A stretch of DNA of 64,000 bases from Streptomyces sp. GKU 895 (GCA_002027195.1 MWJO01000004.1:62001-126000), one strand, 5' to 3'. Shown: positions 9,955 through 19,853, counted from the first letter of the stretch. Numbers and translations: made by a program. Notes: generated from the sequence alone by a model not told the origin.

Positions 9955-10358
9955 CCCGTTCCTCGAGGTTCGTGGCGCCCGCGTGGTGGGCGCGGCCTCA
10001 AGTTAGGGACGAAAGGTTGAGCGGCCGTGAGGAAGCGATGTGCGCTGCCTGAGAGGCGATGTGCGGGAGCTGAGAATCCGCGCCGCCGGCCCGAAGCGCA
10101 CGGCAGCCGTCGCCCCGAACTGCACGGCAGCCGTTCCACCCGCCGGTGTGCACCCCGCGGTCCCACGCGGAGCCCACCCCCAACCGGCGTGGTGGAACGG
10201 CTGCCGTCTCCCCCCTCGGTGTGGCCGGAATGCCTCCACTCCAACTGTGAAGCTCTTGTGGAGAGGAATTGAGCATAAGTCCGCGACCGGCCGTGATGGT
10301 GCGGAGTGAACGATTCCGGTTGTGCAAATTGTCAGTCGGCGATGGCGGTGGGTGAGGC
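9955..10358. other. 404-bp intergenic region with repeats, upstream of the ABC pair
   Basis: No convincing gene is present, although random open frames cross it. It holds a 17-bp perfect inverted repeat (entered separately), a direct repeat of GCGATGTGCG near 10033-10068 and a direct repeat GCACGGCAGCCGT at 10098-10110 and 10122-10134. It should contain the ABC operon promoter for leftward transcription, and the SDR gene's 3' end borders it on the right. Confidence 0.5.
10124..10207. repeat. Long inverted repeat upstream of ABC operon
   Basis: ACGGCAGCCGTTCCACC at 10124-10140 is the exact reverse complement of 10191-10207. The next six inner bases (CGCCGG and CCGGCG) also pair, with one bulged T, giving about 23 bp of stem around a roughly 37-base loop. 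It could be a bidirectional terminator for the SDR gene, a regulatory RNA structure, or paired operator half-sites. Confidence 0.7.
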
Positions 10359-11117
10359 TCAGCCGCGCCCCACGTACGGCATGGCCGTCGCCAGTACCGT
10401 CGCGAACTGCACGTTCGCCGCGAGCGGCAGCTCCGCCATGTGCCGCACGGTGCGCGCCACGTCGGCGACGTCCATCACGGGCTCGGGGGCGGTCTCGCCG
10501 TTGGCCTGCAACGCACCCGTCTGCATACGTGCCGTCATGTCGGTGGCCGCGTTGCCGATGTCGATCTGCCCGACCGCGATGCCGTACGGCCGCCCGTCCA
10601 GGGACAGCGACTTGGTGAGGCCGGTCAGCGCGTGCTTGGTCGCCGTGTAGGCGACGGAGTGCGGGCGCGGGGTGTGGGCGGAGATCGACCCGTTGTTGAT
10701 GATCCGGCCGCCCTGCGGGTCCTGCTCCTTCATCTGCCGGTACGCCGCCTGCGCGCACAGGAACGCCCCGTTGAGGTTGGTGTCGACGACGTGCCGCCAG
10801 GCGTCGTACGGCAGCTCCTCGACCGGCACGCCACCGGGCCCGAACGTACCCGCGTTGTTGAACAGCAGGTCCACCCGCCCGAACCGGTCCACGGTCGCCG
10901 CGAACAGCGCGGCCACCTCGTCGGGACGTGAGACATCCGTCCGTACGGCGAGACTGGGGCCCTCGGGCGCGAGCGCAGCGGTCTCCTGGAGCGTCTCGGT
11001 GCGCCGTCCCGCCAGCGCCACCGACCAGCCCGTACGCAGCAGTTCCACGGCGACCGCGCGGCCGATGCCGGAGCCCGCTCCGGTCACCACGGCGATCCTC
11101 ACATTTTTGGTGTCCAT
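10359..11117 (-). CDS. Short-chain dehydrogenase/reductase
   Basis: A 252-residue NAD(P)-dependent SDR. The cofactor motif TGAGSGIG lies near residue 12, NNAG near 90, the catalytic Ser in INNGSISAH near 140, and YTATK supplies the catalytic Tyr and Lys. An Arg after the second strand (LAGRRTE) suggests NADPH preference. No specific substrate can be assigned. It is divergent from the PhoD gene. Confidence 0.88.
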   Translation of the reverse strand: MDTKNVRIAVVTGAGSGIGRAVAVELLRTGWSVALAGRRTETLQETAALAPEGPSLAVRTDVSRPDEVAALFAATVDRFGRVDLLFNNAGTFGPGGVPVEELPYDAWRHVVDTNLNGAFLCAQAAYRQMKEQDPQGGRIINNGSISAHTPRPHSVAYTATKHALTGLTKSLSLDGRPYGIAVGQIDIGNAATDMTARMQTGALQANGETAPEPVMDVADVARTVRHMAELPLAANVQFATVLATAMPYVGRG

Positions 11118-11249
11118 GAGCGCGCAGCGTAGGTGAGCCTCCGCGATACGGAAGCCACTGTCCGCCATCCGGGTGCTGCCAGCCCCGTGACCGTGTGTCG
11201 CCGCCGGGCCCGCGCCCTTCCCCTCCCTCAACTGTGACGGGAGGAACGA

Positions 11250-12893
11250 ATGACCATCACACCGGGCCGACCGGACGGGCGCAGCCGTGAACTGCGCGCC
11301 GCCGCCCGCCACATCGGCCGCCGCCGCTTCCTGGGCCTGACCACAGCGGCCGCCGCACTCGCCTTCGCCGTGGACCTGCCCGCCACCGGGACCGCGGCCG
11401 CCGCCGAGCTCGACGCGAAACGCATCACCGACTTTCCCTTCACCCTCGGCGTCGCCTCCGGGGACCCGCTGCCCGGCTCGGTCGTCCTGTGGACCCGGCT
11501 GGCGCCCACGCCCTACCAGGCCGACAGCGGCATGCCCGCCGAACGCGTCGACGTCGACTGGGAGATCGCCGAGGACGAGACGTTCGCGACGGTCACCGCC
11601 AGGGGCACGGCCGTCGCTCATCCGGAGTTCCACCACAGCGTGCACGTCGAGGCCGAGGGCCTGGCACCCGGCCGCGTCCACTACTACCGCTTCCGGGTCG
11701 GCGACTGGCTCAGCGAGACCGGCCGCACCCGCACCGCGCCCGCCGCCGACAGCGCGGTGTCCGCCATGACCCTGGCCGCCGTCTCCTGCCAGGCGTACCA
11801 CGACGGCTACTTCACGGCCTACCGCCACCTCGCCGAGGACGACGTCGACCTGGTCCTCCACCTCGGCGACTACCTCTACGAGTACGCCGTCGACCCGGCG
11901 GGCGGCGCCCGCGGCTACACCGACCGGTCGCTTCCGGCCCTCTTCGACCACGAGACGGAGACGCTGGAGGACTACCGGCTGCGTTACTCCCTCTACAAGA
12001 GCGACCCGGACCTGCGGGCCGCGCACGCCAGGCACCCCTTCGTCGTCACCTTCGACGACCACGAGACCGAGAACAACTACGCCGGTGCCGTGCCCGAGAA
12101 CGACGTTCCGGAAGAGCAGTTCCTGCTGCGCCGCGCCGCCGCCTACCGCGCCTACTGGGAGAACCAGCCGCTGCGCCTCGCCCAGCTGCCCGTCGGCCCC
12201 GACATGCAGCTCTACCGACGGCTCCAGTGGGGCCCGCTGGCCCAGTTCGACGTCCTCGACACCCGCCAGTACCGCTCCGACCAGGCCTACGGCGGCGCCA
12301 AGCACGTCCCCGGGCCCGAGTCGGAGGACCCTTCCCGCACGATGACCGGGGCGGCCCAGGAACGCTGGCTGCTGGACGGCTGGAGCACCTCGCAGGCCCT
12401 GTGGAACGTGGTGCCCCAGCAGGTCTGCTTCGCGCAGCGCCGACTGGACCTCAACCCGGTGGCCACGGTCTCCATGGACGCCTGGGACGGCTACCCGGCC
12501 GCCCGCCGCCGCATCCTCGACGGCGTCAAGGCGGCCGGGATCCAGAACCTGATGGTGCTCACCGGCGACCTCCACCGCGGGTACGCCTTCGACCTCAAGG
12601 ACGACTTCGACGACCCGTACTCCCGCACCCTGGGTACCGAGGTCGTCGCCACCTCGGTCAGCAGCGGCAAGGACGGCGAGGAGAGACCCGCGAACTGGAC
12701 CACCTACCTGGCCGCCAACCCGCACCTACAGTTCTACGACGGCCGGCGCGGCTACACGACCGTCACCCTCGACGGGGCCGGGGCCCGCGCCGACTTCAAG
12801 GTCCTGCCGTACGTCACCACGGCCGGGGCGCCCATCTCGACGGCCGCCTCCTTCGTGACGGAGGTGGGCAACCCCGGGTTCACGCCGGCCTGA
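11250..12893 (+). CDS. phoD: PhoD-type alkaline phosphatase/phosphodiesterase, Tat-secreted
   Basis: A 547-residue secreted metallophosphoesterase. The N-terminus is a twin-arginine signal ([18 protein letters not shown]) ending after [10 protein letters not shown]. The PhoD N-terminal beta domain ([19 protein letters not shown]) is followed by the catalytic domain with [32 protein letters not shown] and [10 protein letters not shown], the residues that bind iron and calcium in this family. It releases phosphate from organic phosphodi/monoesters outside the cell. No PHO box was identified. Its 3' end overlaps the convergent oxidoreductase gene by 14 bases. Confidence 0.9.
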   Translation: MTITPGRPDGRSRELRAAARHIGRRRFLGLTTAAAALAFAVDLPATGTAAAAELDAKRITDFPFTLGVASGDPLPGSVVLWTRLAPTPYQADSGMPAERVDVDWEIAEDETFATVTARGTAVAHPEFHHSVHVEAEGLAPGRVHYYRFRVGDWLSETGRTRTAPAADSAVSAMTLAAVSCQAYHDGYFTAYRHLAEDDVDLVLHLGDYLYEYAVDPAGGARGYTDRSLPALFDHETETLEDYRLRYSLYKSDPDLRAAHARHPFVVTFDDHETENNYAGAVPENDVPEEQFLLRRAAAYRAYWENQPLRLAQLPVGPDMQLYRRLQWGPLAQFDVLDTRQYRSDQAYGGAKHVPGPESEDPSRTMTGAAQERWLLDGWSTSQALWNVVPQQVCFAQRRLDLNPVATVSMDAWDGYPAARRRILDGVKAAGIQNLMVLTGDLHRGYAFDLKDDFDDPYSRTLGTEVVATSVSSGKDGEERPANWTTYLAANPHLQFYDGRRGYTTVTLDGAGARADFKVLPYVTTAGAPISTAASFVTEVGNPGFTPA

Positions 12894-13902
12894 CGGCCTC
12901 CCCGGCGAGTTCTCCCGGGTAGCGGACGCCGACGCGGTCCCTGACCGCGTCGAGCGTCCGCATCACGGCCAGAGTCCCGTCGAGCGGGACGAGCGGTGAC
13001 TCGGTCTCGCCGGCCCGCAGGGCCCGCATCACCTCGGCCGCCTCGTGCTTGAGGCTGTTGCGCGGACCGGCGGCCGCGTCCGCCTTGAACTCCTCGGGGT
13101 CACGGCCGTCGCGGTGCAGCACGAAACGGTCCGGGAAGAAGAAGCCGTACGGCACGTCGATGCGGCCCTGGGAGCCGGTGACCGAGGCCGAGGTCGCCGT
13201 ACCGCCGATGATGGAGCAGTGCACCGAAGCGAGAGCGCCGCTCTCGAAGGAGAGGAGCGCACCCGTCTGGAGATCGACGCCCTCGTCGGAGAGCACCGCT
13301 CTCGCCGCCACGTCGGACGGCTCTCCGAGCAGCAGCTGAGCGAACGACACCGGATACACGCCGAGGTCCAGGAGCGCGCCACCGCCCTGCGCGGGGTCGC
13401 GGAGCCGGTGCGAGGGCGGGAAGGGGCCGGCCAGCCCGAAGTCGGCCTGCACACTGCGCACCTCACCGATCGCGCCGTCGTCCACCAGCGCCTTCAGCTG
13501 CCGGATCAGCGGGTTGCAGTACATCCACATCGCTTCCATCAGGAAGCTCCCGCGCTCCCGCGCCAGCCCGACGAGCTCCTCCGCCTCGCGCGCGTTCAGC
13601 GTGAACGCCTTCTCGCACAGCACGTTCCGCCCGGCCTCCAGACACAGCCCGGCGGCGGCCCGGTGCGCCGAGTGCGGTGTGGCGACGTACACGACATCGA
13701 TGTCCGCGTCCGCGGCCAGCGCGCCCCACTCCCCGTAGGCCCGCTCGATCCCGAACCGCTCCGCGAACGCCCGCGCCGACTCCTCGCTGCGCGAGGCCAC
13801 CGCCACGACCTCCGCGTCCGGCAGATCCACCAGATCCGCCGTGAACGCCGCCGCGATCCCGCCCGTCGCCAGAATGCCCCAGCGCACGCTTCTCTCCGCC
13901 AT
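12880..13902 (-). CDS. Gfo/Idh/MocA-family oxidoreductase
   Basis: A 340-residue NAD(P)-dependent oxidoreductase. The Rossmann motif WGILATGGIAAAF is at residues 8-20, the family EKP-like motif appears as CEKAFTLNAREAEEL near residue 95, and the C-terminal domain includes GGGALLDLGVYPVSF with the conserved Asp and the Pro seen in trans-dihydrodiol dehydrogenase-like members. The substrate is probably a sugar or polyol. The convergent phoD gene overlaps its 3' end. Confidence 0.88.
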   Translation of the reverse strand: MAERSVRWGILATGGIAAAFTADLVDLPDAEVVAVASRSEESARAFAERFGIERAYGEWGALAADADIDVVYVATPHSAHRAAAGLCLEAGRNVLCEKAFTLNAREAEELVGLARERGSFLMEAMWMYCNPLIRQLKALVDDGAIGEVRSVQADFGLAGPFPPSHRLRDPAQGGGALLDLGVYPVSFAQLLLGEPSDVAARAVLSDEGVDLQTGALLSFESGALASVHCSIIGGTATSASVTGSQGRIDVPYGFFFPDRFVLHRDGRDPEEFKADAAAGPRNSLKHEAAEVMRALRAGETESPLVPLDGTLAVMRTLDAVRDRVGVRYPGELAGEAVRPA

Positions 13903-14015
13903 CCCGCTGCCCGCCCCTGCTCGCGTTGGTTCGCGTGACCCTCGCCACTGTGTACGAACTGAGAGCATAGGTGCCGGATCACGCGAGACATCGGGAGAGG
14001 GAGAGGGAGGGGCGC

Positions 14016-15311
14016 ATGGCCGAACGCGGGGCATCGACACCGGACCTGAACCAGGCGGCCGTACCGGCGACGGAGGCGGCCGCCCCCGCTGTGCGCCGCA
14101 CCGGACTGCTCGTCACCTTCATCCTCGGCGGGCTGACCGCGACGCCCCCGCTGGCGATGGACATGTATCTCCCCTCGCTCCCCGAGGTCACGACGTCCCT
14201 GCACGCGCCCGCGGCGACCGTCCAGCTCACCCTCACCGCCTGCCTCGCCGGCATGGCCCTCGGGCAGTTGGTGGTCGGCCCGATGAGCGACCGCTGGGGC
14301 CGCCGCCGCCCGCTGCTCATCGGCCTGGCCGTCTACGTCCTCGCCACCGCCCTGTGCGCCCTCGCCCCGACCGTCGAGACGCTGGTCGCCTTCCGGCTGA
14401 CCCAGGGCCTCGCCGGCGCGGCCGGGATAGTCATCGCCCGGGCCGTCGTACGCGACCTCTACGACGGCGACGCCATGGCCCGCTTCTTCTCCACCCTCAT
14501 GCTCATCGGCGGCGTCGCCCCGATCGTGGCACCCCTCATCGGCGGCCAGATCCTGCGGGTGACCGACTGGCGGGGCGTGTTCGTCGTCCTCACGGTCATC
14601 GGGGCGCTGCTCGCCGGGCTGGTGTGGGCACGGCTCCCGGAGACCCTCCCGGTCGAGGTCCGGCACGTCGGCGGCGTCGGCGAGGCCCTGCGCTCGATGC
14701 GCGCCCTGCTCGCCGACCTGCCCTTCGCCGGTTACATGCTGACCGGCGGCTTCGCCTTCGCCGCGCTGTTCGCCTACATCTCGGCCTCGCCGTTCGTGGT
14801 CCAGGAGATCTACGGCGCCTCCCCGCAGACCTTCAGCCTGCTGTTCGGCGTCAACTCGGTGGGCCTGGTGGCCGTGGGCCAGATCAACGGCAAGCTGCTG
14901 GTCGGGCGGGTCAGCCTGGAGAAGGTGCTCGGCGCCGGTCTGCTGGTCGTCACGGCCGCCGCGGCCGCGCTGCTGCTGATGTCCCTCGGCGTCCTCGGCG
15001 AGATCGGCCTGGCCCCGGTGGCGGCGGCGCTCTTCGTCCTGATGTCGGCGATGGGCCTGACCCTCCCCAACGCCCAGTCCCTCGCCCTGCTGCGCACCAA
15101 GCACGCGGCGGGCTCCGCGTCCGCCCTGCTCGGCACGTCCTCCTTCCTCATCGGCGCGATCGCCTCCCCGCTGGTCGGGATCGCCGGGGAGGGAACCGCC
15201 GTCCCGATGGCCGTCGTCCAGTTGTCGGCGGCACTGGTAGCGCTTACCTGTTTCATGGCAATGTGCCGTCCTTGGAACAGACGTGCGAGTGTGGAGGGAG
15301 CGGAGAGCTGA
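14016..15311 (+). CDS. Bcr/CflA-family MFS efflux transporter
   Basis: A 431-residue MFS protein with 12 predicted helices. The first helix carries the family signature PPLAMDMYLPSLPEV, and loop 2-3 contains GPMSDRWGRRRPLL. RAVVRDLYDG in helix 5 is typical of the Bcr/CflA drug-efflux branch. The ATG at 14016 follows a strong purine run (GGGAGGGG); an upstream GTG at 13971 has no such site. Its stop overlaps a possible CTG start of the next gene. It probably exports drugs or other small molecules. Confidence 0.87.
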   Translation: MAERGASTPDLNQAAVPATEAAAPAVRRTGLLVTFILGGLTATPPLAMDMYLPSLPEVTTSLHAPAATVQLTLTACLAGMALGQLVVGPMSDRWGRRRPLLIGLAVYVLATALCALAPTVETLVAFRLTQGLAGAAGIVIARAVVRDLYDGDAMARFFSTLMLIGGVAPIVAPLIGGQILRVTDWRGVFVVLTVIGALLAGLVWARLPETLPVEVRHVGGVGEALRSMRALLADLPFAGYMLTGGFAFAALFAYISASPFVVQEIYGASPQTFSLLFGVNSVGLVAVGQINGKLLVGRVSLEKVLGAGLLVVTAAAAALLLMSLGVLGEIGLAPVAAALFVLMSAMGLTLPNAQSLALLRTKHAAGSASALLGTSSFLIGAIASPLVGIAGEGTAVPMAVVQLSAALVALTCFMAMCRPWNRRASVEGAES

Positions 15312-16438
15312 GCGCGCCGAGACTGCGCAGCGACACACCGGAACGGGCCGGACTGGACCCCGAGGAACTGCGGCTCCTCGCCCAGGACGTCCACGACCTC
15401 ACCACCGGCGAACGCCCCTGGGCCGCGGGCGCGGTCGTCATGGCCGGCCGGGGGCCGGTCGTCGCCGTGGCGGAGGCGGCGGGCTGGGCGGTCCGGTACG
15501 CGTCGTACGACCCGGAGGCGGACGCGGGCGTGGAGCTGCCGCGCCGGAGCCGGGTCCCGATGACGACGGACACGCCCTTCGACCTGGCCTCCCTCACCAA
15601 GCTGTTCACGGCGGTCGCCGCGATCCAGCAGATCGAGCGGGGCACGCTCGGCATCGACGCCAGGGTGGGCGCGTACCTCCCCGACTTCCGGGCGGCGGCC
15701 GCGCACGGCATCACCGTCCGCGAACTGCTCACCCACACCTCGGGCCTGCGCCCCGAACTCCCGCTGTACGACTACCCGGACGACACGGCCCGCCTCGCGG
15801 CCCTCCAGGCGGAGCCCCCGATCGGCGTGCCGGGCACCTACTGCTACTCCGACCTCAACCTCCTGCTCCTCCAGCACGTCCTGGAGCGCGTCAGCGGCCG
15901 CACCCTCGACGTCCTGATCCACGACGGGATCACGCGCCCCCTGGGCATGACGTCCACGACCTTCGGCCCCTGCCCCGGGGCGGCGGCGACGGAGGACCAG
16001 CGCCGGCCCTGGGCGAAGGCGGACCGGGGGATGCTGCGGGGTGTCGTCCACGACGAGAACGCGTGGGCGCTGGGCGGCGTGGCCGGCCACGCCGGCCTGT
16101 TCTCCACGGCCCACGACCTCGCGGTGTTCTGCCGCACGATCCTGGCCGGCGGCTCGTACGGCCCGGCCCGCATCCTGGGCCCCGACTTCGTGGAACTCCT
16201 GCTGACCCCACCGGGCCTCGGCTTCGCCCTGGACCAGCCGTGGTTCATGGGCGAACTGGCGGGCAGAGGCGCCGCCGGCCACACCGGCTTCACGGGCACG
16301 TCCCTGGTCCTGGACCGCGCGACGGACACCTTCCTGGTCCTGCTGGCGAACACGGTCCACCCCAGACGCCGCCCGCCGGCGAACGGGCCGAGGGCGCGGG
16401 CGGCGACGCGGGTGGCACGGGCGGTGCGGGAGAAGTGA
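15308..16438 (+). CDS. Beta-lactamase-fold serine hydrolase, probable CTG start
   Basis: A 376-residue penicillin-binding-protein-like serine hydrolase (class C beta-lactamase family). The nucleophile motif is SLTK (FDLASLTKLF, near residue 98), the Tyr motif is YSDLN, and HTG appears as GHTGFTG. No ATG or GTG lies before the conserved domain in frame. The best start is CTG at 15308, overlapping the previous TGA (CTGA) and preceded by GGAGGGAG; TTG at 15272 is an alternative. No signal peptide is seen, so it is probably cytoplasmic, acting as an esterase or peptidase of unknown substrate. Confidence 0.82.
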   Translation: MSAPRLRSDTPERAGLDPEELRLLAQDVHDLTTGERPWAAGAVVMAGRGPVVAVAEAAGWAVRYASYDPEADAGVELPRRSRVPMTTDTPFDLASLTKLFTAVAAIQQIERGTLGIDARVGAYLPDFRAAAAHGITVRELLTHTSGLRPELPLYDYPDDTARLAALQAEPPIGVPGTYCYSDLNLLLLQHVLERVSGRTLDVLIHDGITRPLGMTSTTFGPCPGAAATEDQRRPWAKADRGMLRGVVHDENAWALGGVAGHAGLFSTAHDLAVFCRTILAGGSYGPARILGPDFVELLLTPPGLGFALDQPWFMGELAGRGAAGHTGFTGTSLVLDRATDTFLVLLANTVHPRRRPPANGPRARAATRVARAVREK

Positions 16439-16476
16439 CCTCATCGGGGCCGGGTCGGCAACCGTAGAATCACCGG

Positions 16477-17472
16477 GTGAACGCCCCCGTACCCCCGGCC
16501 GAAACCCTCCGCGCCACCCTCGCCGGTCTCCTCGACGGTCTGCCGCCCCGGCAGGCCGCCCAGGCCGTGGAGCGGCTGATCGCCACCTACCGCGGGGCCA
16601 CCCCGACCGACGCCCCGATCCTCCGCGACCGCGCGGACGTCGCCGCGTACGCCGCCTACCGGATGCCCGCCACCTTCGAGGCCGTGCGGTCGGCCCTGGA
16701 GGAGTTCGCGGCGGCCGCCCCCGACTGGTCCCCGCACAGCCACGTCGACGTCGGCGGCGGCACCGGCGCCGCGACCTGGGCCGTCACCGCCACCTGGGAC
16801 GGCACCCGCCCGGTCACCGTCCTCGACTGGGCCGAACCCGCACTGGCCCTGGGTCGCGAGATCGCCGGCGCCAACCCGGCGCTCGGCGAGGCGACATGGC
16901 AGCGCTCCCGTATCGGAGCGGCGCTCACCATCGAGAGCACCGACCTCGTCACCGTCTCCTACGTCCTCAACGAACTCACCCCCGCCGACCGCACCGCCCT
17001 CGTCGACGCCGCCGCGACCGCCGCGCAGGCCGTCGTGATCGTCGAGGCCGGCACCCCGGCCGGCTACACCCGCGTCATCGAGGCCAGGGACCGGCTCATC
17101 GCCGCCGGCTTCCACATCGCCGCCCCCTGCCCGCACAGCGCCCGCTGCCCGATCGTCCCCGGCGAGGACTGGTGCCACTTCTCGGCCCGGGTCAGCCGCT
17201 CCTCCCTGCACCGCAAGGTCAAGGGCGGCTCCCTCGCCTACGAGGACGAGAAGTTCAGCTACGTCGCCGCCACCCGCTTCCCCGTCACCCCGGCCGCCGC
17301 CCGTGTCGTGCGCCGCCCCCAGATCCGCAAGGGCCAGGTCCTCCTCGACCTGTGCGAACCGGACGAGCGCCTGGTCCGCACGACGGTCACCAAACGCCAC
17401 GGCGACCTGTACAAGGCGGCACGGGACGCGGACTGGGGCGACGCCTGGCCGCCGGACCCCGAGGAGGCGTGA
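16477..17472 (+). CDS. Rsm22-like small-subunit ribosomal methyltransferase family protein
   Basis: A 331-residue SAM-dependent methyltransferase-like protein. The SAM-binding motif HVDVGGGTGAATWA is near residue 90, and LVTVSYVLNELT follows. The C-terminal half carries the Rsm22/METTL17 cysteine pattern CPHSARCPIVPGEDWCHFSARVSR, a known Fe-S or zinc site in relatives. It starts with GTG. It probably acts on or near the 30S subunit. The downstream TetR gene follows after 24 bases. Confidence 0.82.
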   Translation: MNAPVPPAETLRATLAGLLDGLPPRQAAQAVERLIATYRGATPTDAPILRDRADVAAYAAYRMPATFEAVRSALEEFAAAAPDWSPHSHVDVGGGTGAATWAVTATWDGTRPVTVLDWAEPALALGREIAGANPALGEATWQRSRIGAALTIESTDLVTVSYVLNELTPADRTALVDAAATAAQAVVIVEAGTPAGYTRVIEARDRLIAAGFHIAAPCPHSARCPIVPGEDWCHFSARVSRSSLHRKVKGGSLAYEDEKFSYVAATRFPVTPAAARVVRRPQIRKGQVLLDLCEPDERLVRTTVTKRHGDLYKAARDADWGDAWPPDPEEA

Positions 17473-17496
17473 CGCCGGCAGCGGTACGGTCGCTCC

Positions 17497-18099
17497 ATGG
17501 TCAAGAAGCCCGCCTCCGACCCCACCCGCCGCAGCGAGAAGTCCCGCCGCGCCATCTACGACGCCGCCCTGGCGCTGGTCGGTGAGGTCGGCTACCCGAA
17601 GACCACGATCGAGGGCATCGCCGCCCGCGCCGGTGTGGGCAAGCAGACCATCTACCGCTGGTGGTCCTCGAAGGCGGACGTACTGCTGGAAGCCTTCCTC
17701 GATCTGTCCGGGCAGACGGGCGGCGAGACGTACGCCATCCCCGACACCGGCGACCTCGCCGCCGACCTCAAGGCCGTCCTGCGGGCCACCGTCGACGAGC
17801 TCAACGACCCCCGCTTCGAGAGACCCTCGCGCGCCCTGGCCGCCGAGGGTGTCGTCAACGAGGCGCTCGGCCGGGAGTTCGTCACCAAGCTCCTCGACCC
17901 CTCGCTCCGGCTCTACGTCGAGCGGCTGCGGGCCGCGCAGGCCGCGGGTGACGTCCGCCCCGAGGTCGACCCGCGCATCGCCCTCGAACTCTTCGTCTCC
18001 CCCCTCGCCCAGCGCTGGCTCCAGCACACGGCCCCGATCTCGTACGAGTACACCGACACCCTCGTCGACTACGCCCTCCACGGCCTCGCGCCCCGCTGA
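17497..18099 (+). CDS. TetR-family transcriptional regulator
   Basis: A 200-residue repressor-type regulator. The N-terminal helix-turn-helix is plain (YPKTTIEGIAARAGVGKQTIYRWWSSKADVLLEA, residues 28-61), followed by a C-terminal TetR_C-like ligand domain. It lies 24 bases after the Rsm22-like gene, so it may be co-transcribed with it; no own operator was found. It is convergent with the glycerophosphodiesterase gene, whose reading frame runs antisense into it. Confidence 0.88.
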   Translation: MVKKPASDPTRRSEKSRRAIYDAALALVGEVGYPKTTIEGIAARAGVGKQTIYRWWSSKADVLLEAFLDLSGQTGGETYAIPDTGDLAADLKAVLRATVDELNDPRFERPSRALAAEGVVNEALGREFVTKLLDPSLRLYVERLRAAQAAGDVRPEVDPRIALELFVSPLAQRWLQHTAPISYEYTDTLVDYALHGLAPR

Positions 18100-18939
18100 A
18101 CCGGCCGCGCGGCCCCCGCACGGCACCCGCGCCAGCCGCCCCGGCGCGTCCGTGATCACGCCGTTGCAGCCGAGGGCCAGCACCCGGTCCCGCTGCCCCG
18201 GCGTGACCACCGTGTGCGCCCACACCCACCGGATGCCGGAGCGCACCGCCCGCCGCAGATCCCGGTCGCGCCCCCTGAAGTCGACGTCGAGGAGATCGAC
18301 GTACGACCGCCACCGCTCGGGCCGGTCCTCGCGCAGCTGCTCCGCCGAGCGCCACAGCTGCGTCAGCAGCCCCAGGGCGTGCGCCCGCCGGGCCAGTGCC
18401 GGGTCGTTGGAGTTCACGAAGACCGAGCGCGTCAGCCCGCGCGAGCGGAGCAGCGAGGCCAGCGGACGCAGACTGCCCGGGTCCTTCGCCTCCAGCATCA
18501 GCAGGATCCGCCCGCCGAGGCGGTCCAGGACCTCCGCCACCGTCGGCGGCCGCTCCGAGCGCCAGCTGCCCGGCAGGGACGCCTTCGGCCGCAGCCGCAC
18601 GCCCCGCCACTCCCGGCCGTCGAGGCCGCGCACCTCGCCGCCCAGATAGGTCGTGCGGTTGAGCAGCGGGTCGTGCATCACCACCAGCGTGCCGTCGCGC
18701 AGCATCCGGGTGTCGAAGTCCAGCACCTGCGCGGTGCCGCGGCCGTAGGCCGCCATCAGGCCGGACATGCTGTTCTCGGGAACCTCGCGGGCGCCGCCGC
18801 GATGGGCGACGTACGTCACACGCGGCAGCGAGTCCACCGTCAGCGGGCCGGTGCCCCACTCCAGCGGGGCCGTCGACCCGGTGAGCGGGACCAGGGAGGC
18901 CGCCGACGCCAGGACCGTCAGCGTGATCCTTGTGACCAT
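18100..18939 (-). CDS. Glycerophosphodiester phosphodiesterase, 3' end unclear
   Basis: The product has a signal peptide (ITLTVLASAASLVPLTGSTAP) and a GDPD TIM barrel: VAHRGGAREVPENS, LDFDTRMLRDGTLVVMHDPLLNRTT, ILLMLEAKD and the end GVRWVWAHTVVT-like ..GCNGVITDAPGRL. It would cleave glycerophosphodiesters outside the cytoplasm. The domain finishes near 18130, but the frame has no stop until 16441, running antisense through TetR and Rsm22. A one-base shift would end it at the TAG at 18069-18071. The given end is therefore approximate. Confidence 0.78.
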
Positions 18940-19116
18940 GGCGACAACCGTAGGTGCGGCAGGGGGCTAAATCCCGCCAAAGCGGGCCATGACGCGCGAT
19001 CCATGGCCCCGGTACGCCCTGTCCCACCTACCCCGCTTGTCGGCTCCGGCCCCCCGGAGCGCAGGATGGTGGGACCATAGGGCATGCTGTCCGCACACAG
19101 CGAGGCGAGGGGATAG

Positions 19117-19851
19117 ATGAGCCAGGAGTTCGGCGGCCGGACCGGCCTTCAGGGCAAACTCACCCAGTGGCTGCGCGGACGCCGCCCCAAGGAGGCCGCC
19201 GACGACGGCGGCCGTGAGGCCCTGCTGCTGGCCGCCGCCGGAGCGGGACTGCCGCTCGCGCCCGCCGCGCACCCGGCTCCCGGCTACCGCTGTTCCTGTG
19301 ACCGGGTCGGCTGTCCGACCCCCGCCCGGCACCCCGTCTCCTTCGCGTGGCAGACGCAGTCCACCACCGACCGCGGCCAGATCGAGCGCTGGGCCCGGCA
19401 TCAGCCGCAGGCCAACTTCATCACCGCCACCGGCATGGTCCACGACGTCCTCGACGTCCCCCTGGAGGCGGGCCTGGAGGCCATGGAACGGCTCCTCGCC
19501 TCCGGCATCGAGGTCGGCCCGGTCGCCGAGAGCAGCGACGGCCGCCTCCTCTTCTTCACCCTCACCCGCGGCACCCCCGAGGACGAGGACGAGTGGTGGC
19601 CGTGCGAGCTGGACTGCCACCCCGAGACGATGGACGAGCACCCCGGACTGCGCTGGCACTGCCGGGGGTCGTACGTCCTCGTACCGCCCGCGCGGCTGCC
19701 GGGCGACGGACAGTCCGTGCACTGGGTCCGCGGTCTCGAACACCCGCTGCCCGACCCGCTGAGCCTCCTCGAGGTCCTCACCGACGCCTGCGCCCGCCAC
19801 GCCGGCGCGGAGCCCGACCACGCCTCCGCGGCCTGGCCCCTGCGCGGCTGA
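19117..19851 (+). CDS. Chromosomal bifunctional primase/polymerase-like protein
   Basis: A 244-residue protein resembling the N-terminal Prim-Pol domain of archaeo-eukaryotic primases. The early Cys motif CSCDRVGCPTPARHP and the later RWHCRGSYVLVPPARLP fit that family. The metal-binding hhDhD motif is altered to HDVLDVP, so catalysis is uncertain. This contrasts with the intact VVDLDVP in the element's Prim-Pol at 54010. The Asp at HD or downstream acidic residues could compensate. It stands alone between divergent and convergent genes, with no helicase partner. Confidence 0.7.
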   Translation: MSQEFGGRTGLQGKLTQWLRGRRPKEAADDGGREALLLAAAGAGLPLAPAAHPAPGYRCSCDRVGCPTPARHPVSFAWQTQSTTDRGQIERWARHQPQANFITATGMVHDVLDVPLEAGLEAMERLLASGIEVGPVAESSDGRLLFFTLTRGTPEDEDEWWPCELDCHPETMDEHPGLRWHCRGSYVLVPPARLPGDGQSVHWVRGLEHPLPDPLSLLEVLTDACARHAGAEPDHASAAWPLRG

Positions 19852-19853
19852 CT

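Noticed and set aside
16441..18939. 832-residue GDPD fusion protein
   Set aside because: The extension past about 18100 is antisense to two clear genes and has shadow-like composition.
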